NCBI GenBank assembly: GCA_946902875.1
Contig: OX336354.1
Span: forward strand, 9,521,247-9,585,246
Source of the DNA: Nematopogon swammerdamellus
Lineage: Eukaryota > Arthropoda > Insecta > Lepidoptera > Adelidae
DNA: 64,000 nt
Reading direction: 5' to 3'
Part shown: one piece after another, positions 1 to 10,493 of the stretch
How the letters are laid out: each line of letters opens with the position of its first letter
Numbering within the stretch: position 1 is the stretch's first letter
Program-made: the position numbers and the translations under genes
The notes under the pieces: generated by a model
What the model saw: the letters and a program-made list of their open reading frames with translations, nothing else
Told to the model about the DNA's origin: nothing
Database searches by the model: none

Positions 1-729
1 ATGAAATTATCACGTAGGTACGTCTATCCATTTTGTTCTCTCACCGATTCCCTATTGCTCTATCTATGGCGTCATTTTCATTCAAGTCATACGCAGCCTT
101 AAGGCTACGTGCTAACAAAACATTCGCAAGAATTTCCACGGGCAAAACTATGTATAAATACAATGAAAAAGTTACCTTTTTATTCCTTATTTTTACGGGA
201 ACTACGATCGACTTGAAGAGCTATAAATAAAATAATGTTACATGTAGGTAGGTAGAGTAAAGTAGAATATTGGCCTAGCGTTATCTTTCGGAAAGATATC
301 TCATCCGTTTGCACGTCTGTCTAGCCAAAGCTAAGAATGTTAGGTCATTATTTGAGAGTCTATAAATTAGAGGCGAGTGACGACAAGTGGATACGAAGAC
401 GAGAATACTGGGTTTAGTGATGGATCGAATAAAATTCTTTGTAACGACTGAAAAAAACAGTTGAATTTAGCTAATATTTTATAAATGTGCGGTGCGAAGG
501 CCCGAGAATAGTAAAAAATGTGTTCAAATTTTAATTTCTTTATTGATTCAATTGCTAATTTGGCCACATCAAATCAAATCATATAAAAAAACCGTTTATT
601 GAACTTAAAATCTTACACAAAGTAGTACTAAATGCCTATGGTACTTTCGCCCGTTTACACTTATAAACATAGTCATGACATGATAAACGAAGAACATGGA
701 CAACACTATATAATTTCGTCTGCACTACA
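1..729. other. Intronic AT-rich DNA, no gene seen
   Basis: No coding potential, splice-flanked exon or recognisable repeat is visible. If the SoxD-like gene is read correctly, this is the far part of the intron following exon 13755-13902. Confidence 0.6.
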
Positions 730-840
730 ATTTATAATATAAAATAGAATAGAAAATGCTTTATTGCCCCAAGTAACATTCAACAGTAACAAGCACATTA
801 GAACATTTACATAAGGTTAAAAGGCGGACTTATTCCTTGC
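730..840 (-). mobile_element. LINE 3'-end fragment
   Basis: On the minus strand this reads GGAATAAGTCCGCCTTT followed by CAATAAAGCA and an ATTCTATTCTATT tail. The same 3' end occurs on the plus strand at 28838-28960. A polyadenylation-like signal followed by a short repeated tail is typical of LINE 3' ends. No coding part remains. Confidence 0.6.
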
Positions 841-1097
841 AGATATTTCTTACCGTCAAACTTTGGATGTTTGAGAATCGATTAATATGTAACTTGTAAA
901 TAGGTAAGTAGTAGCAAAAGAGTTGAACGCGAGAATTGAAGATAAAAATAATAAGAATACTTATTAATAATACGCGTAAGTACATGCTAGTTAAATAAAA
1001 AGCCATACTTTGATTACATTTATAGTTTCCATAGAGACTAAATTACCTACGTAGGTACAGTGCTAATGCACACTTAAATATTAATATTATTATAGGT

Positions 1098-1320
1098 TAC
1101 AAGCTGTGCCCGCGGCTCCGCCCGCTCTCATATTTCACTTCACTGCTAACCTCATAAGCTATTTAGCGTGATAGTAAGTAGCCTATAATTGATGGGAAGA
1201 ATCAAGCTATCCGTAGAATTTTGTTTCATTAAAATCGGTTCAGTGGTTCTCGAGTTATAAGCGGACAGACAGACACTCAGACAGACAGAAAGCAGACGTT
1301 GGATTTTATTATAGGTAAAG
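1098..1320 (+). repeat. Dispersed repeat, CCCGCGGCTCCGCCCGC type, copy 1
   Basis: Starts near CTGTGCCCGCGGCTCC and ends after a CAGACAGACAG-rich stretch and GCAGACGTTGGATTTTATTA. A near-identical copy in the same orientation lies at 4812-5040. The GC-rich start and ACAG microsatellite near the end match a repeat type common in moth genomes. No ORF; probably a non-autonomous element. Confidence 0.75.
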
Positions 1321-1627
1321 GAGATTCAGCTGTCTACACAGATCCTGACTATCATTTGCTCGATGTGTGTAACTTCTATAGGTAAGTCTGTATTTCGCGT
1401 AGGTATCTCTAGTCGCACGCTCGCTTAAATTTTTACACGATATCCTGCCCTGCCAGGTCAAAGTTAAAACATTCCTTTGTTACTTTGCAGTAACATCCAA
1501 TTAGAAACATCCAGTAATTGCAACACTCACGTGGAGTCAGGCACGCAGTAAAAGCTGGTGTTGCCACTTTGGAAATATATGTTTCGCTTGTGGGAAAATG
1601 AAAAAGTATTAATCGTATGAAATGAAG

Positions 1628-1943
1628 TTTTTTTTTATGGAAACTGACACGGTTGGCTACATCACCTACAACATCCGTGACGTCAGCCCATAACACCGGG
1701 TGAACTAGGTAGGCGACATGTCAGTGCTTTCCTTCATTTCATGTCGGCTACACTGAACTGGACGGAAAACACGAACTATTTACATAGCCGTTTCGACAGA
1801 CGTTTCATTCAATGCGGTGGTACCAACCCGGGCGGGATAAACCCTACCACCTAGTAAGGTAAGAAGGGAAGGGACCGACAGTTTTGCGTGGAATCAGAAC
1901 CACGGTCAGCCTCCAACGGTCGAACGGTCACCCATCCAAGTAG
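1628..1943 (-). mobile_element. 5S/tRNA-headed SINE, truncated in the head
   Basis: On the minus strand it runs from a 5S-like CTTGGATGGGTGACCG segment through the central GTAGGTCCCTT and GGTACCACCGCA blocks to the tail GATGTTGTAGGTGATGTAGCC and an A-run, seen here as a T-run at the left edge. It lacks the first ~60 bases of the head. A second tail fragment abuts it at 1953-2040. Confidence 0.85.
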
Positions 1944-1952
1944 GCCGACAAA

Positions 1953-2040
1953 GCATCCGTGATGTCAGACCATAACATACACCGGGTGAACTAGGTGCCA
2001 TGTCAGTGCTTCCCATCATTTCATGTCGGCTACACTGAAC
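1953..2040 (-). mobile_element. Fragment of 5S/tRNA-headed SINE
   Basis: Repeats the distal third of the SINE (the CATCCGTGATGTCAG block through GGCTACACTGAAC) beside copy 1628-1943 and in the same orientation. It is either a local duplication or a second truncated insertion. Confidence 0.75.
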
Positions 2041-2044
2041 AGGT

Positions 2045-2480
2045 ATGTAGATAAGGTAAAACACATGCATTCAGAGTTCACCAGTTTCCCGGCGAGCCCT
2101 TGCGGCCGGTAAATCATTTATTTACCCGGCCCGATTGAAAAATTGCCACCCCGCCCAGACAGTGGAAAATATGGAGCGGTCCAAATGGAAAAACACATGG
2201 GGACTGTTCCACGCACGACTGGCCCCGGCAAAAAACATACAAAACGCGTAGCGAAAGATAATTCGCAAAAAGGCCGTTTGATGTCGCTAATTGACAATCT
2301 ACGCGGGGGTGAAGTGGGTGGGTTGAGGGGAGGGGGTAGGACACACACCATCAGCGGTGGCGCCTGGTGTTACTAAATAGGTTTTTCCTACGTTTGTCCG
2401 ATGGGCCATTAGTGGGGTCGGTTAGTATAACTCTCGAAGGTTTAACTAGTGCCAACTTTGTTTAAGCCGACAAATATTGC
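2045..2480. other. Single-copy-looking GC-rich block, possible cis-regulatory DNA
   Basis: No repeat seen elsewhere in the window matches this stretch. Composition is more balanced than its surroundings, with a GATAA site, a CTAATTGACAAT segment (homeodomain- and Sox-like cores) and G-rich runs. Open frames here lack splice signals and protein-like composition. Regulatory function is inference only. Confidence 0.25.
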
Positions 2481-2486
2481 TTTTTT

Positions 2487-2930
2487 TAACCGACTTCAAA
2501 AAAGGAGGAGGTTCTCAATCCGACTGTATTTTTTTTTTGTTTGTTACCTCAGAACTTTCGACTGGGTGAACCGATTTTGAAAATTCTTTTTTTATTTGAA
2601 AGAGGTGCTTCCCGTGTGGACCACACGGGAAGCACCCATTTTAATTTGGCCAAGATCGGATTGGAAGATCGGATTGAAAGATCGGCGGAATCGCTCGGCC
2701 TTCGGCCTCGCGATTCCGCCGAGTACATTAATAGCAAAAAATTACTAAAAAAAACCTGTGAAATAAAAACTATTTAAAAAAATATAAAAACCGCCTTTAA
2801 AAATGTATGAAATAAAAAAAAATCCAACCCTAAAGTTGAAGGCGGTGCTAAATAACTGACCGGCCTTCAACTCCAGGGTTCGATTTTTTTTTAATTTCAT
2901 ACATTTTTGGATTTTTATATTTTTTTATTT
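2487..2930 (+). mobile_element. Repeat ending in a long hairpin, copy 1
   Basis: Begins AACCGACTTCAAAAAAGGAG, includes GACTGGGTGAACCGATTTTG and the palindrome TGCTTCCCGTGTGG/CCACACGGGAAGCA, and ends in an inverted repeat (about 2785-2925) whose arms carry AAAAATGTATGAAATAAAA and AGTTGAAGGCGG. The minus-strand copy at 27577-27986 has the same body-plus-hairpin plan, so the hairpin belongs to the element. No protein is encoded. Confidence 0.8.
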
Positions 2931-4240
2931 ATACATTGCAAGTGTAGGTAGCCTAGCTAAGCACATATGCAGTATGTAGTATACAGTATAGGAAATTAAG
3001 TCCACTCCAAAATAGAACGGTGGAATAATTGACAAAAAACATTTTGTTCTCCCATACATTTTCGTAAATGCCTCAAAACATATGGAAAAGTCGATAATTT
3101 TTTTTGCCATCTCTATTTTTTTAATTAACTTAGTTTTCGATCCAGATCAACCCCCTGAAATATCTGGCAAGGTAACAAAATCACCCAGTAGGTATTGCTT
3201 ACCAAAGGACATCTTCAATATGAGCATTACTGCAAGTTGTGTGCATTGTAGATTATGTTGGGGACAAAATTCATTGAATGAAATTCACGACAACAACAGT
3301 TCTATATAGTTAGAATGCACTGTCTTCAATAACGCCACCATACAGTGCAATAATGGACTTAAACGGAAAGCACGCAAAACGCACGACAGTGCTTGTATTG
3401 GGCGGAGATTCCACATGAGCGATTAGTTACCGATAGGATTGGCAACAGCGCTCTCAAAGGCCTACAGTAGCTATGTAGTTACAACACTTTGAACAAGTTC
3501 GCCTTTGCCTGGAGTTGATGCTGTTTGGAAGCAGTTTCAATACATTCCGCGATCAGCTTTGCCTTGCTAGAGTACCGAATAGGTAGAGTTGTTTGTTGGT
3601 TTGCTAATATTAGTTTGCTGGTATTTTTGCCAAATTCACTTTAGGAGTATAACGGAATAGCTTTCGACTGCGGCACCGCTCGCGGAATCATCGGATTTGT
3701 GTGAAGGTTTTTGAACCAAATTGGTTTTATAATCACCTATATGTATTGTATTGTATTGTTGTATTGTTTATTGATCATTCATATGGCAGTTAGACTGCGC
3801 TCGAACTTGTCACAATTTGTTCTATCCGGTTCGATTACACCCACGAAGAAGAACCGACAAGAAACTACGCAGGGTATTTTTTTAAACATATTTTTACAAG
3901 TATTTAGTGACTAGCCACATAATAACACCACCCATAGTCTATCTAAAACACAGCTTCAGAGCAAGATTAACAATTTTGCTGAGAGTTCTGACTACGAAGA
4001 CTTAATAATTAAGTGAATCACGTGTAAAGAGTACCAAAAATTGTTTTGTGAACTTTACTTTTTGGATACTTTTTGGAACATTCAGTCGTATTTTTTTTTC
4101 AATCGTTCCTTTGTCACTACGCTACCCTGTGGAAGTGTCTTCCGGCGAATGTGTTTCCCGAATGGATGCCTTCAAACGTCGTATTAACAGGCTAAACAGC
4201 CTAGCAACAGTCCGCAAATCTGCTGGCATGTCGCCTCACT
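2931..4240. other. Intronic DNA, no gene seen
   Basis: AT-rich sequence with short open frames only. Nothing recognisable as a gene, RNA or repeated element within the window. Confidence 0.5.
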
Positions 4241-4330
4241 GAGCGTGGTTTAGCGAGGAGAGGTGATTTTGGCTCTGTTGACTGCACCATTGCTCCCTCG
4301 GCACAGTCACCCATGCTGGTTTACATAAAA
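4241..4330 (+). mobile_element. 3' end of tRNA-headed SINE
   Basis: The GGAGAGGTGATTTTGGCT segment, CAGTCACCCATGCTGG and a short A-run correspond to the tail of the full copy at 25500-25905 (GGAGGTGATATTGGCT, CAGCCACCCATAGCGG). Head and core are absent. Confidence 0.6.
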
Positions 4331-4811
4331 AATGTGAGGTGTGGTGGGGCACCCGACAGAAGCGAAGCTTCTTACGATTTCTATTTATAATCCAATTATT
4401 AATTTAATTTTGATCGGGATAGCGCCATCATCTATGCGAAATTCATTTTACCCTATACAATGGTTCGACTTCAAAAGATAGATGGCGCTATATAGATGAC
4501 ACTTGGCAGCGCAGCCAACGCATTGGCTGCCCAGCCAATGAAGAGCCTTGCAACTTCCGTTCGTACGTTCGTGACGTTTCACTTTTTCTGAGTTAGGCCC
4601 CCATCACAAAAACTTCGCTTCAAAAATAAAAAAAATATTTATTTTTCAAGAAATATATTGCTTCCCAGCAAGGTTTTCGTTCTCTGCTCAGCCATTTGAA
4701 GAAATCTCGAAATGAGATGCAAGCCTACAATCGCCCCGAGATTTGCCAGATTCTATCAGTGAAATCTACACGTAAATCCGTTACACCATTTTCGAATTTA
4801 TTAGTTACTTT

Positions 4812-5040
4812 CTGTGCCCGCGGTTCCGCCCGCTCTCATATTTGACTTCTCTGCTAACCTCATAAGCCATTTAGCGTGATAGTAAGTACCCTATAGTTGA
4901 TGGGAAGAATGAAGCTATCCGTAGATTTTTTTTTTATTAAAATCGGTTCAGTGGTTCTCGAGTTATAAGCGGACAGACAGACATACATACATACATACAG
5001 ACAGACAGAAAGCAGACGTTGGATTTTATTAAAGGTAAGG
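4812..5040 (+). repeat. Dispersed repeat, CCCGCGGCTCCGCCCGC type, copy 2
   Basis: Aligns over its length with 1098-1320 in the same orientation: CCCGCGGTTCCGCCCGC start, AAAATCGGTTCAGTGGTTCT middle, and GCAGACGTTGGATTTTATTA end. The microsatellite differs, having four ATAC units inserted between ACAG runs, as expected of independent ageing. Confidence 0.75.
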
Positions 5041-5793
5041 AAAGGAATAAGGAATAAGGAAGGAAGGATAGACAGATAGAAGGGAGCCATCGTTTGATTG
5101 TACTTTTAGCATATGCGTAATCACTCATTCCATCGCGCGGTTAGAGACATACCCTACTTAGTTCCAGATACAACTGAACTATAACGAAAGTCCTATTGAA
5201 TGCGCCCAGTATTATCAGAACTCTATCCTCCACGCCACGAGTAGATTGTGATTTGAATAGTGGATGGATAGTGCGCATAAAAATATTGGCATTTGTTTCT
5301 ATTGAGAGTCGGCATCACAAAGGGAGCGTCTGTTCCCTTACTTTGTGCGGTGTTGCCATTCTACATACACATATACGGCACAAATCACATACGAACGCAT
5401 CGGTTTTACGACTGTGAGAAAGGAAACGATAGAGTTAGTCAAAGAAATTACGTCTACAGTACCTAAGATTCAGCAGCAGACACCAGTGACCTTTACGTAA
5501 AAGAACCTCTAAGCCCCCAAATGTGTGCATTAGAGTTTTGTGCGGCACTCAAGGCGGAATTATTACAGAATGCAATTTCTCCCAGGCAGCCGTGTACGTA
5601 CATTATTATGTATTAATAGCGTTTTTAATGAGGACATAATTTTTGGCTGCTTTTCCTTCACCGTAGTGAAGGATAAAGTGCTTGCACATTACCTATTACT
5701 GAATGTCGGGTCGGAATGCTACCTATCGGATTTCATTTGCACTTTTAACTGGTTTTCTAGATGGTATTTACAAACATACCAATTTTTGTTTTG
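5041..5793. other. Intronic DNA, no gene seen
   Basis: Contains a short GGAA/GGATA purine run and short open frames. No element shared with the rest of the window was recognised. Confidence 0.5.
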
Positions 5794-6112
5794 TTTTTAT
5801 GGAAACTGACACGATTGGCTACATCACCTACAACGTCCGTGATGTCAGCCCATAACACCGGGTGAACTAGGTGCCATGTCAGTGCTTCCCTCTTTGATCG
5901 TGCCGGCTACACTGAACTGGTCGGAAAACACACTATTTACATAGCCGTTTCGACCGACGTTACATTCAGTGCGGTGGTACCAACCCGGGCGGGTTAAACC
6001 CTACCACCAAGTAAGATTAGGAGGGAAGGGACCTACAGTTTTAAGAGGAATCCGAACCTCGGTCAGCCTCCAATGGTCAGCGGTCACCCATCCAAGTACT
6101 GACCGCACCCTT
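5794..6112 (-). mobile_element. 5S/tRNA-headed SINE
   Basis: Same domain order as the other copies, read on the minus strand: partial 5S-like head (GTACTTGGATGGGTGACC), core, and tail with A-run at the left edge. The head is cut inside the 5S-like part near CGGTCAGTAC. A perfect hairpin (6142-6196) follows about 30 bases away. Confidence 0.85.
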
Positions 6113-6141
6113 ACCCAGGTTGCAGTGTTTTAGCTGCGATG

Positions 6142-6196
6142 GTTTCTATAAAATTGTAGTGGAGACATTGGGTCTCCACTACAATTTTATAGAAAC
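6142..6196. repeat. Perfect 25-bp inverted repeat with 5-nt loop
   Basis: The left arm GTTTCTATAAAATTGTAG plus TGGAGAC is followed by a five-base loop and its exact reverse complement. Arm length and tight loop would give a very stable stem if transcribed. It matches no other element in the window. Confidence 0.85.
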
Positions 6197-6199
6197 AAA

Positions 6200-8110
6200 A
6201 TAGTCCAAAAAACGTTCAGCTAAACAATACACCAATAATGATAGAGTTCAAATTGGCAAAGTTCACATACTTAATAAAAATTACCAGTATATTTTATGGA
6301 TATGTTTAGTTAGACGATTGCTATTAAATTCCTTCCTCCTAGCACAGAGATGTGTTAGTGCGCATATGTGTGATATATATACGTACACTTTTATACAAAA
6401 TCAAACACAGGCAGACAGAAAGAGCGCACAGTGTCGCTACCGTCGATATCTGTGCACTCTCAACTGAGACAGAGCTTCTAGGGCTGTCGATTTTTATTAA
6501 AATGTTTATTTAATTATTGTTTTTTTAACCAGCATGGTCGCTGTGCCCTGGCACCGAACCCGATCGAACCAGTCGCACCGCTCAGTGCGACAGGTTCGTC
6601 TTTAATTAAAATGCTTACTGTCTGCCTGTCTGTCTGTCTCTTTGCTTGTGACTCCATAGACGGGCCAATTTTGAGCCTGACAATTCGCAAGGAACAATAT
6701 TTACGTTCCTTCAGTATACATATACATAATTTTTCATAGCAGTGCATACTACTCAGCCATTAAAATGTATCGTTTAGGGTGGCTGGGCGCTTCACGTCGC
6801 GTTCTCAATAAAAAAAGCCCCGCTTGAACCAATAAAACACGAGGAAACAGAGTTACATTTAAAAGTACCTAAATAGCGCGGCTCTGTCAATACTGTTTTT
6901 ACGACTTGAACGAATATTTTAAATCAAATTAAATTTATAATTTTATAATTTTATTTAATTAGTATTACTAGGTTTTATTATAATTCCTCCTTTTGCCCAT
7001 TAATTTCCAAAAACTGTATAAATGAATTGTACTTATAAATAATAGATATTTCATGAGTGTGAATTTTTTTAATACATTTTGTCAATTATTATTTTAATAT
7101 TTTATGAATGTAAGATGCATTAGCGCTGACCGACTGACTCTATACATTGAACTTTACGTTCAAAGGAAATGTGACAACCCAGAGTATATTGCCGTTGTGC
7201 ATAAAACAAATGTGACGTTGTGCATAATGGCTCCTCTAAACGCTGGCCAAATTTATCGTCAAAGCGTCAAGGCCACACCATTGGCCAACGTGTAAACCAG
7301 AATCTATTTGGTAGGTATTTTAAAGTTGGCCAATCTATTCGCCAACATGTAGTGGTCGGAGCATTGTCAAGCGCTTTGGCGAAAACTTGGCTTACGAGGA
7401 TTCATATGGCAAAACAAAAATGCAATTTCGGCGTACTGAGCAATCGAGCGCAGTGCGCGCGGTTATATGGTGAATTTTGTAGTTTTTGTTTGTTTAAAAA
7501 TTATCAGGATTTGTTATTTTTTTCAAATAATGCTGCTTTCGTGTCTAGAAAATTAAATTCCCTATACAATGAAGTAAATTTTATTCCGAAATAATGATCC
7601 AGTATGGAGCTAGCTCGACATAAGAAATAAAAAAAATAGAGTTACATTCAGAAATGTTTTTCACCACGAACAAATACTGTAAATTTAAAAGGCCTGCTTC
7701 AGTGTTTAGTACATATTATCTAGTTTAAAATCTATTATTTTTTTTCATATTATGTACTTCATAAAACTAAATTTTTGTTTGAAGGTTTAAAAAATATAAC
7801 AATTTTCGTTTAATGTCCTAGAAAATCCTCTTAAAGCAAATGTGACAACCCTACAGTCGGATTTTTGTGATTGAGTGTTTGTTTCGTGTTTTTATCACAG
7901 ATTCATTAGTAAAGAGCGGCTTTGTGCCCGCCGCGCGCGATAGCGCTCAGTCTGTTGCCATTTCGAAAAAATCATTAGGACATAAAATATATCTGCATAC
8001 TAACACCGCGCTCGCTTTGTTTGGAAACGCATCTCGGCTTTTCAAAAGAACGCATGTCACAATTCTTTAGGAATGTTATGCTGATTCAGTTATTCTTTCT
8101 CAATAATAAT
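6200..8110. other. Intronic DNA with short direct repeats, no gene seen
   Basis: AAATGTGACAACCC recurs at about 7166 and 7837, and a variant AAATGTGACGTTG lies near 7207, so a decayed element may be present. A 124-codon frame at 7220-7594 has low-complexity composition and no splice context; I do not call it a gene. Confidence 0.45.
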
Positions 8111-8250
8111 TCTCAAAACACATTACCCTCCTTTGCGTCGCGCAGTCGGGTAAAAAATATGGTAGCGTTGAATAATACTTCAATCTACAAATTTATCTAA
8201 AAATCTGTTTGTATGTTTTCTATATTCAAAGATAAACTATTGTTTATTTC

Positions 8251-8580
8251 CAGTACCAGTGCCGATACTTAAAAAGAATATCCCCACTGCATCTCTCCCC
8301 GTGCATGTCGTAAAAGGCGACTAAGGGATGAGGCCAAGATGCCGGGCTAAACTCGCCACCTCTCACCTTGGCACGGTACTTCCACCAAGTCATGCAGCAG
8401 GTGGGTCTTCGTGCCTTACTTGCTGCTTGATCGATTGAATCTTGTTCGAATACTTTGAAAAACGTGTTGGTCGGTGTTGTGCTGTAATTTACCAGAGTTC
8501 TTGCAGCACAACAACGATTACTCTGCTTACCCCGATTGTCGGGATTCAGCGTGTGTGATATGTATGTACATATGTATGCA
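8251..8580 (+). repeat. Hairpin-bearing dispersed repeat (GTACTTAAAAAGAATAG family)
   Basis: Starts near ACCAGTGCCGATACTTAAAA, carries ACTGCATCTCTCCCCGTG and GTCGTAAAAGGCGACTAAGG, then an inverted pair GGTGTTGTGCTG/CAGCACAACA and GATTGTCGGGATTCAGCGTG, ending in an ATGTAT-rich run. Nine other full or partial copies occur in the window. No protein; probably a non-autonomous element. Confidence 0.85.
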
Positions 8581-8769
8581 TTGTTTATTTCGTCTTCACT
8601 CCAAATAATCTACAAATGCATACAACTTGCATTGATTACTCGTGGCAGGCGTGTTGGTAGATATTAAAGTCAAGCGTGAAAAGATCGAAACAAATTTGCA
8701 ATTTCGTCTTTGTGACACACTATTTATAATGACTTTCCGCACATGCTCGGCGAGTTGAACTTCTATCTT

Positions 8770-9025
8770 TTTAACACCCGACGCAAAAGGAGGGATGTTA
8801 TAAGTTTGACGCCTACGTCGGTCTGTCTGTGTGTCTGTGTATTGCATCGTAGCTGCTAAACGGATGGACAGTTTTGGTTGCGGTGTTTTTATTAGAAAGC
8901 TGGTTTAACCGGGATGGCTCTTAGCTGTGTTTGTAATCAAGTAATCAAGTCATACAACAATTACGTATCTTAAAAAGCTTAACACAAAAGTTAAATTACA
9001 ATCTTCAAAAACACCCGACGCATCA
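8770..9025 (+). repeat. Dispersed repeat starting ACACCCGACGCAAAAGGAGG
   Basis: Begins TTTTTAACACCCGACGCAAAA, includes GTCTGTCTGTGTGTCTGTG and CATCGTAGCTGCTAAACGGA, and ends in a second ACACCCGACGC. This matches, from memory, a repeat type common in moth genomes. A related minus-strand remnant (GACGCAAAGGAGGGTAATG) may lie at 8115-8160. No ORF. Confidence 0.6.
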
Positions 9026-9029
9026 ACAA

Positions 9030-10255
9030 CTCCTAAAAAGTCAAAAAGTAAGGTTACACGCAATGTAACGTTACTTGTTTGGTGTAATTGTTTTTCCCCT
9101 ATTTTATACTATCCCACATTTCATATAAATACAAATAAGCAAGATTTCATTACATTTATATTAAATTTACAAAACAATACCCAATTTAGTAGCGTTATTT
9201 TAATAACGCTGTGGTACTGGGAATCATTATGGCAATACTGGTACTACCACATGTATAAAAAAAACCTGCATAACTCCCTTGTTCGTGTTTTTCTGTCTTA
9301 ACTTTTTACTTGGTCTGGCTTGATTAGTACCTGCGAATAATTTTTTTAATAAAAAATAATGCTTGTTTTATATACATTTTACAAAAAATGGCGGACTTAC
9401 TGCCTAAGGCAATGTCTGGCGGTCAACCACCCTATTTAAATATGTATGCCTATATTTACAGAAGAACACTATATGATATACATACATGAGCATAGTGAAT
9501 AAACTACAAATTAATACATAAAGACATACTTATATAAGTATATTAAATAATATAAATATTCCATAGCTAAAATATAATCAATAATCAAACAATCTATTTA
9601 ATAAAACCAGCATCTAGGCGGCCATCATCCCTCAATCTCGTCCCGAAGTTATAAGCCATCTCTCCCAAACCCGCTCCCGAAGGTCCGATATTCACTGGAC
9701 TCGATTCGCGGACCCGACTAAAATAATAGCAATTCGCAGCGACACTGAATTACAATGCGAAAGACACCGAGGAGGGGGATGTAGGGGGGTTAATTCACCC
9801 TTTCTGAGAGGGGTGGAAGCACCCCTTACCCCTCATTAGCTAGTCCTTTTGGACGCTGCTCGTGCCCGCGCATGTCAAGTGGTCGACTGTGACTTTGTTG
9901 CGATATGCAGTCGGGCTTACTTTGTCTTATAGACGGACATAGAAGGGAAATACAGATGGGAAAGAAGTACAGAAGGAGAAAGTCGGTGACCGATTTATAC
10001 GCGAGTACTTAGCGCACTCCTGTGGTCAAATTCGAATCGATTACTGCCAATAAAGTACTCGTAGATAGCTCTATCTAGATTTTGCGTTTAAAAAGACGAT
10101 TCAGTAACAACAATTTTAAAAAGTGCTAAAATGTAAAAGTTCGTAATTACAAAAATTAAATAAAATCATTTGTAGGTATGTATGCTTTCAATTCTCCATT
10201 TGGAACGTTATAATTTTTTGCAAATAATTTATATTTTTCTTGATCATTTTTTTAT
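9030..10255. other. Intronic DNA with a GC-richer unique block at 9600-9900
   Basis: No element repeated in this window was found. The 9600-9900 part is less AT-rich, with short G- and C-runs, and could be regulatory, but nothing specific supports that. Confidence 0.4.
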
Positions 10256-10493
10256 TGTTTTTTTTAGGAAACTGACACGGTTGGCTACATCACCTACAAC
10301 ATCCGTGATGTCAGCCCATAACACCGCGTGAACTAGGTGCCATGTCAGTGCTTCCCTTCATTTCATGTCGGCTATACTGAACTGGACGGAAAACACGTAC
10401 TATTTACATGCCGTTTCGACCGACGCTTCATGCAGTGCGTTTCAACCAACCCGGGCGGGATAAACCCTAACACCTAGTAAGGTAAGAAGGGAA
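10256..10493 (-). mobile_element. 5S/tRNA-headed SINE, tail-side part, split by a fold-back element
   Basis: Tail and core of a minus-strand SINE up to GGTAAGAAGGGAA. The remainder continues at 13330-13470, so the SINE was present before the 2.8 kb fold-back element inserted. GAA is found on both sides of the insertion. Confidence 0.9.

Noticed and set aside
7220..7594. 124-codon frame
   Set aside because: No recognisable motif or splice context, and it lies in a region with remnants of repeats.
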